Positions 61,501 to 64,000 of a DNA stretch of 64,000 bases are shown one piece after another. A program made the position numbers and the translations under genes. The DNA comes from Casuarius casuarius. Lineage: Eukaryota > Chordata > Aves > Casuariiformes > Casuariidae. Below the pieces are notes generated by a model that was given only the letters and a program-made list of their open reading frames with translations, did no database searches and had not been told where the DNA came from. Numbering within the stretch: the first letter of the stretch is position 1; every line of letters begins with the position of its first letter. Where the stretch lies: contig PTFA01000024.1 in NCBI GenBank assembly GCA_003342895.1, forward strand, positions 5,451,505 through 5,515,504. The letters are read 5' to 3'.

Positions 61501-63180
61501 ACTCTCATAAAACCAAAGCTGCAAACAGGATGACATTTCAGATTTAAAAAACTTGGCAAAATAAACACAGTGTAACTCCATCATGACCTCAGATACTTAA
61601 TACACCTCAGTCCTCAGAGCATCTTAGAAAAATCAGCAAGAGTATAGACTGTTCTTCTAAGGCAGACTTTTACACTGAGTTGTACTTGAAGATAAATGTG
61701 TGTTTATACCACAAAGTGTTTATTTAACTGATATTATGTTGCATTTGATTCTTCTGGAGATATTTGTGTTTAATAAAGACTCTTTCCTGCAGAGTACAGC
61801 TGTTATTTTACTGTCACAAATACAGTTTTATGACTTCACAATAGAATGAAATAAGAAACAGATTAAATTCTTGCTTAAACACTCTAATTTTTCTAATAAG
61901 CAAGCAGGGAATAAAATTCTGCCTGCACTCTAAGGATCTCATTCTGCTTTTAAGTCAGTGGTAAGATCTCAGTGGATTAGCTGGAGGCAGAATTGTACTT
62001 CAAAATCCCACTGAAGTCACTAGAATGAGTCTCCATTACATTCTTGTAATGCTTCCCTTCAAGAGGGACAAGAAAGGAAGGAAGGCACTGTTAACAGGAA
62101 CAGTTGGTTAGCTTTATGCCAACAGAGAGTTTTCCTCTGCCATTACAGTTCTTCCAGCAAATTACAAGCAGCCTCTGTATCTTCTGCCACTTCGAAAAAA
62201 AAAGCTAGAACACAAGAGAGAAGCTGGTCCATGGAGATTAGGACTTCTCTCTTGCAGTACCCTTACAGGACCTGGCCCATAACGGGAATGTTTTCAGAGT
62301 CCAGTGAATTGATTTACTTCTGTCATGTATCTTTATAAGTTTTTAGAAAATAGAAGTCCTTCTTTCAGGAATTATTTCTAGCTCAAGTTAGAAGTTATTT
62401 GCTGGGCTGTCTAAAATATCTCTCACCATGTTTCTGCATAGAAAGATTTGTAAAAAGATTTCATTTTGAAGAACTGTTGCCATTGCTGAAAAGTTCAAAT
62501 ATTTATCCAAACTCCATAGGAAAATCTGAACTCTACTCATATTTGACTTAGTTTAGATTTCGTAAGAGGAGTGTTAGACTCAGATAACAGCCAAAATGAA
62601 TAGGATAATGGGGATAAGCACTTTTTAAAGATGTGCTATATCCCTGAAAGCATTTCAGATGTAACGTTGTGGCCTTCCTGTTCACTCTGCTTCGACAGAG
62701 AGGGGAGATAAATTAACTGATGTGCATCTAAAAGGGGCAGCTTAGTTACATTTACAGCAACCTTCGTGTCAGCATATCTGAAAACAAAGCAAGTTAGTGA
62801 GCCTCAAATGCAGTGAGCATTTGCAGACCTCACTGAAACCCATAGAAGAGACAGGCCCCTAGAACTGTTGAAAATGCAAGTCAGTTGTTTAGTTGTATGC
62901 TAGAAGAAAGAAGAGGTTATTCAGTTCGGTGATATTAATGGCAGCATTAAAAGTGGTACAAAGAGGAACTGAGAACTTAGTTTTGTGATATACACTAAAT
63001 TAAACGAACATTTTGGAAGGCCTTTTGTCTTTCCAGGCGTTCATTTGTCACACTATTTTATGCGTTCCCCATTAATAATGTTTGAGAAACTCTCATACTT
63101 CGTGGAAATCAGCATGACTGGGTGCTCTGAAGTGCCTATATGCTAACACACGCAACACAGGGAACAAACAGGAAGAGTTA
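58578..63180. other. Upstream flank of ERCC6L2
   Basis: AT-rich sequence beyond the CpG island. It holds a probable MIR fragment near 59185-59265, a G run at about 61062-61072 and one undetermined base (61470). No supported coding exon or RNA gene was found. It could be intron of a divergent transcript. Confidence 0.7.
59185..59265 (-). repeat. Probable MIR-type SINE fragment, antisense
   Basis: The phrase GTCACTGGCAGAGCCAGGAA, followed by a diverged CAGAGTCTTCAGAAATCCAG, recalls the reverse complement of the MIR core (the part where AGTGGCAGAGCC is conserved). Only this part is visible. Confidence 0.45.
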
Positions 63181-64000
63181 GAGCCCTTATGTGCAGTTGC
63201 AGGGCTACCATCTCATCAGGATTACAGAAACATGGCGAGATAGCTCACCCACTGGAGTGCTGCCGTGGATGGATACAGGCTGTTTAGGAAGGACAGGCTG
63301 AGGATGGGGATTGGCCCTTTGTGTGAGAGAGCAGTGGGGATGCATGGGACACTGCCTGGGGGTGGGTGAGGAGCCAGCTGAGAGCTTATGGGTTGGTATA
63401 GAGGGCAGACCAACATGGGGACAACATTGTGGTGGATGTCTGCTATAGACCAACTGATTAGGAAGAAAAAGTAGATGAGGCCTTCTTCAGACAGTTCCGA
63501 GAAGCCTCGCATTTGCAGGCCCTCCTCCTCCTCACAGGGGACTTTAACCACCCCAACAATTTTTTGGAAGAGCAGCACAGCAGGGCACAAGCAGTCCAGG
63601 AGGTTTCTGAGTACATTGATGATAACCTCCTGACATGGGTGATCGAGGAGCCAACAAAGGAAGATGCCCTGCTGTGCCTCATACTTGCAAACATGGAAGA
63701 ACTGATCAGGAGTGTGAAAGTTGTGGGAAGCCTTGGCTGTAGTGACCATGAAAGCATGGAGTTCAGAATCCTGAGAGAAGGGAACAAGGCAAGTAGGATC
63801 ACAGCCCTGGACCTCAAGAGAGCAGACTTTGGCCTGTTCAGGGGTCTGCTTGTAAGAATCACATGGCACACAGGCCTGGAGAGAAGGGTCAAGGAGAGCT
63901 GGTTGATTTTCAAGGATCATTTCCTTTAAGTGCAAGAACCATTCATCTTGATGTGCAGAAAATGAAGCAAAGACAGCAGGAGGCCTGCATGGATCAGCAA
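63180..64000 (+). mobile_element. CR1 LINE fragment with endonuclease domain (runs off window)
   Basis: Translation on the plus strand matches the avian CR1 ORF2 endonuclease. ITETWRDSS is near the start, then after frame breaks GDFNHP (63537-63554), IDDNLLTWVIEEPT, SLGCSDHE (SDHE at 63741-63752), ALDLKRADFGLFRGLL and SWLIFKDHF. The active-site motifs GDFN and SDH survive, but frameshifts and stops before about 63500 make the copy dead. It stays open from 63513 to 63929, passes the endonuclease end and continues past the window. Confidence 0.9.

Noticed and set aside
62000..62060. Possible SINE-like phrase (CCCACTGAAGTCAC)
   Set aside because: Only a short match to memory, too little to call a repeat family.
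63222..63935. 237- and 151-codon minus-strand open frames at the right end
   Set aside because: They are antisense shadows of the CR1 endonuclease coding sequence, which reads correctly on the plus strand.

Overview
The window is vertebrate nuclear DNA, almost certainly from a bird. It is AT-rich and intron-rich and has one CpG-island promoter. Its recognisable repeats are avian-type CR1 LINE pieces, much older LINE fossils and worn MIR-type SINEs. It shows no bacterial gene organisation, IS element or CRISPR array. From general knowledge, the gene found here lies on chromosome Z in chicken; the sequence itself does not show the chromosome.

One protein-coding gene fills most of the window on the minus strand: ERCC6L2, a SNF2-family DNA translocase (also called RAD26L). 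I could follow the complete coding sequence, from an ATG at 57443 in a six-codon first exon to a TGA ending at 1240. It has 19 coding exons, all 18 introns are GT-AG, and the reading phase is kept throughout. The spliced CDS adds up to 4680 nt, or 1559 residues, close to the long mammalian isoform. In order the protein carries a Tudor-like N-terminus, the two RecA-like SNF2 lobes (Walker A at about 138-146, DEAH at 262-265, motif VI at about 602-612), a long acidic disordered region, and short conserved C-terminal blocks. No helicase residue appears lost and no frameshift was found.

Layout by coordinate: 1-1239 is 3' UTR or flank. 1240-57443 is ERCC6L2, read right to left. About 57200-58010 is a CpG-island promoter with two CGCGAGA-type (BANP-like) sites. 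57986-58577 on the plus strand holds a possible divergent spliced transcript with a small open frame. 58600-63180 is non-coding flank with a probable MIR. About 63180-64000 is a 5'-truncated CR1 LINE that keeps endonuclease motifs and runs off the end.

The introns hold CR1 and MIR pieces, decayed LINEs, microsatellites and otherwise unassigned AT-rich sequence. I saw no evidence of a new multigene system. The points most worth checking are the divergent transcript opposite ERCC6L2, the paired CGCG elements in the promoter, and a few exon-like or homopolymer oddities in introns.
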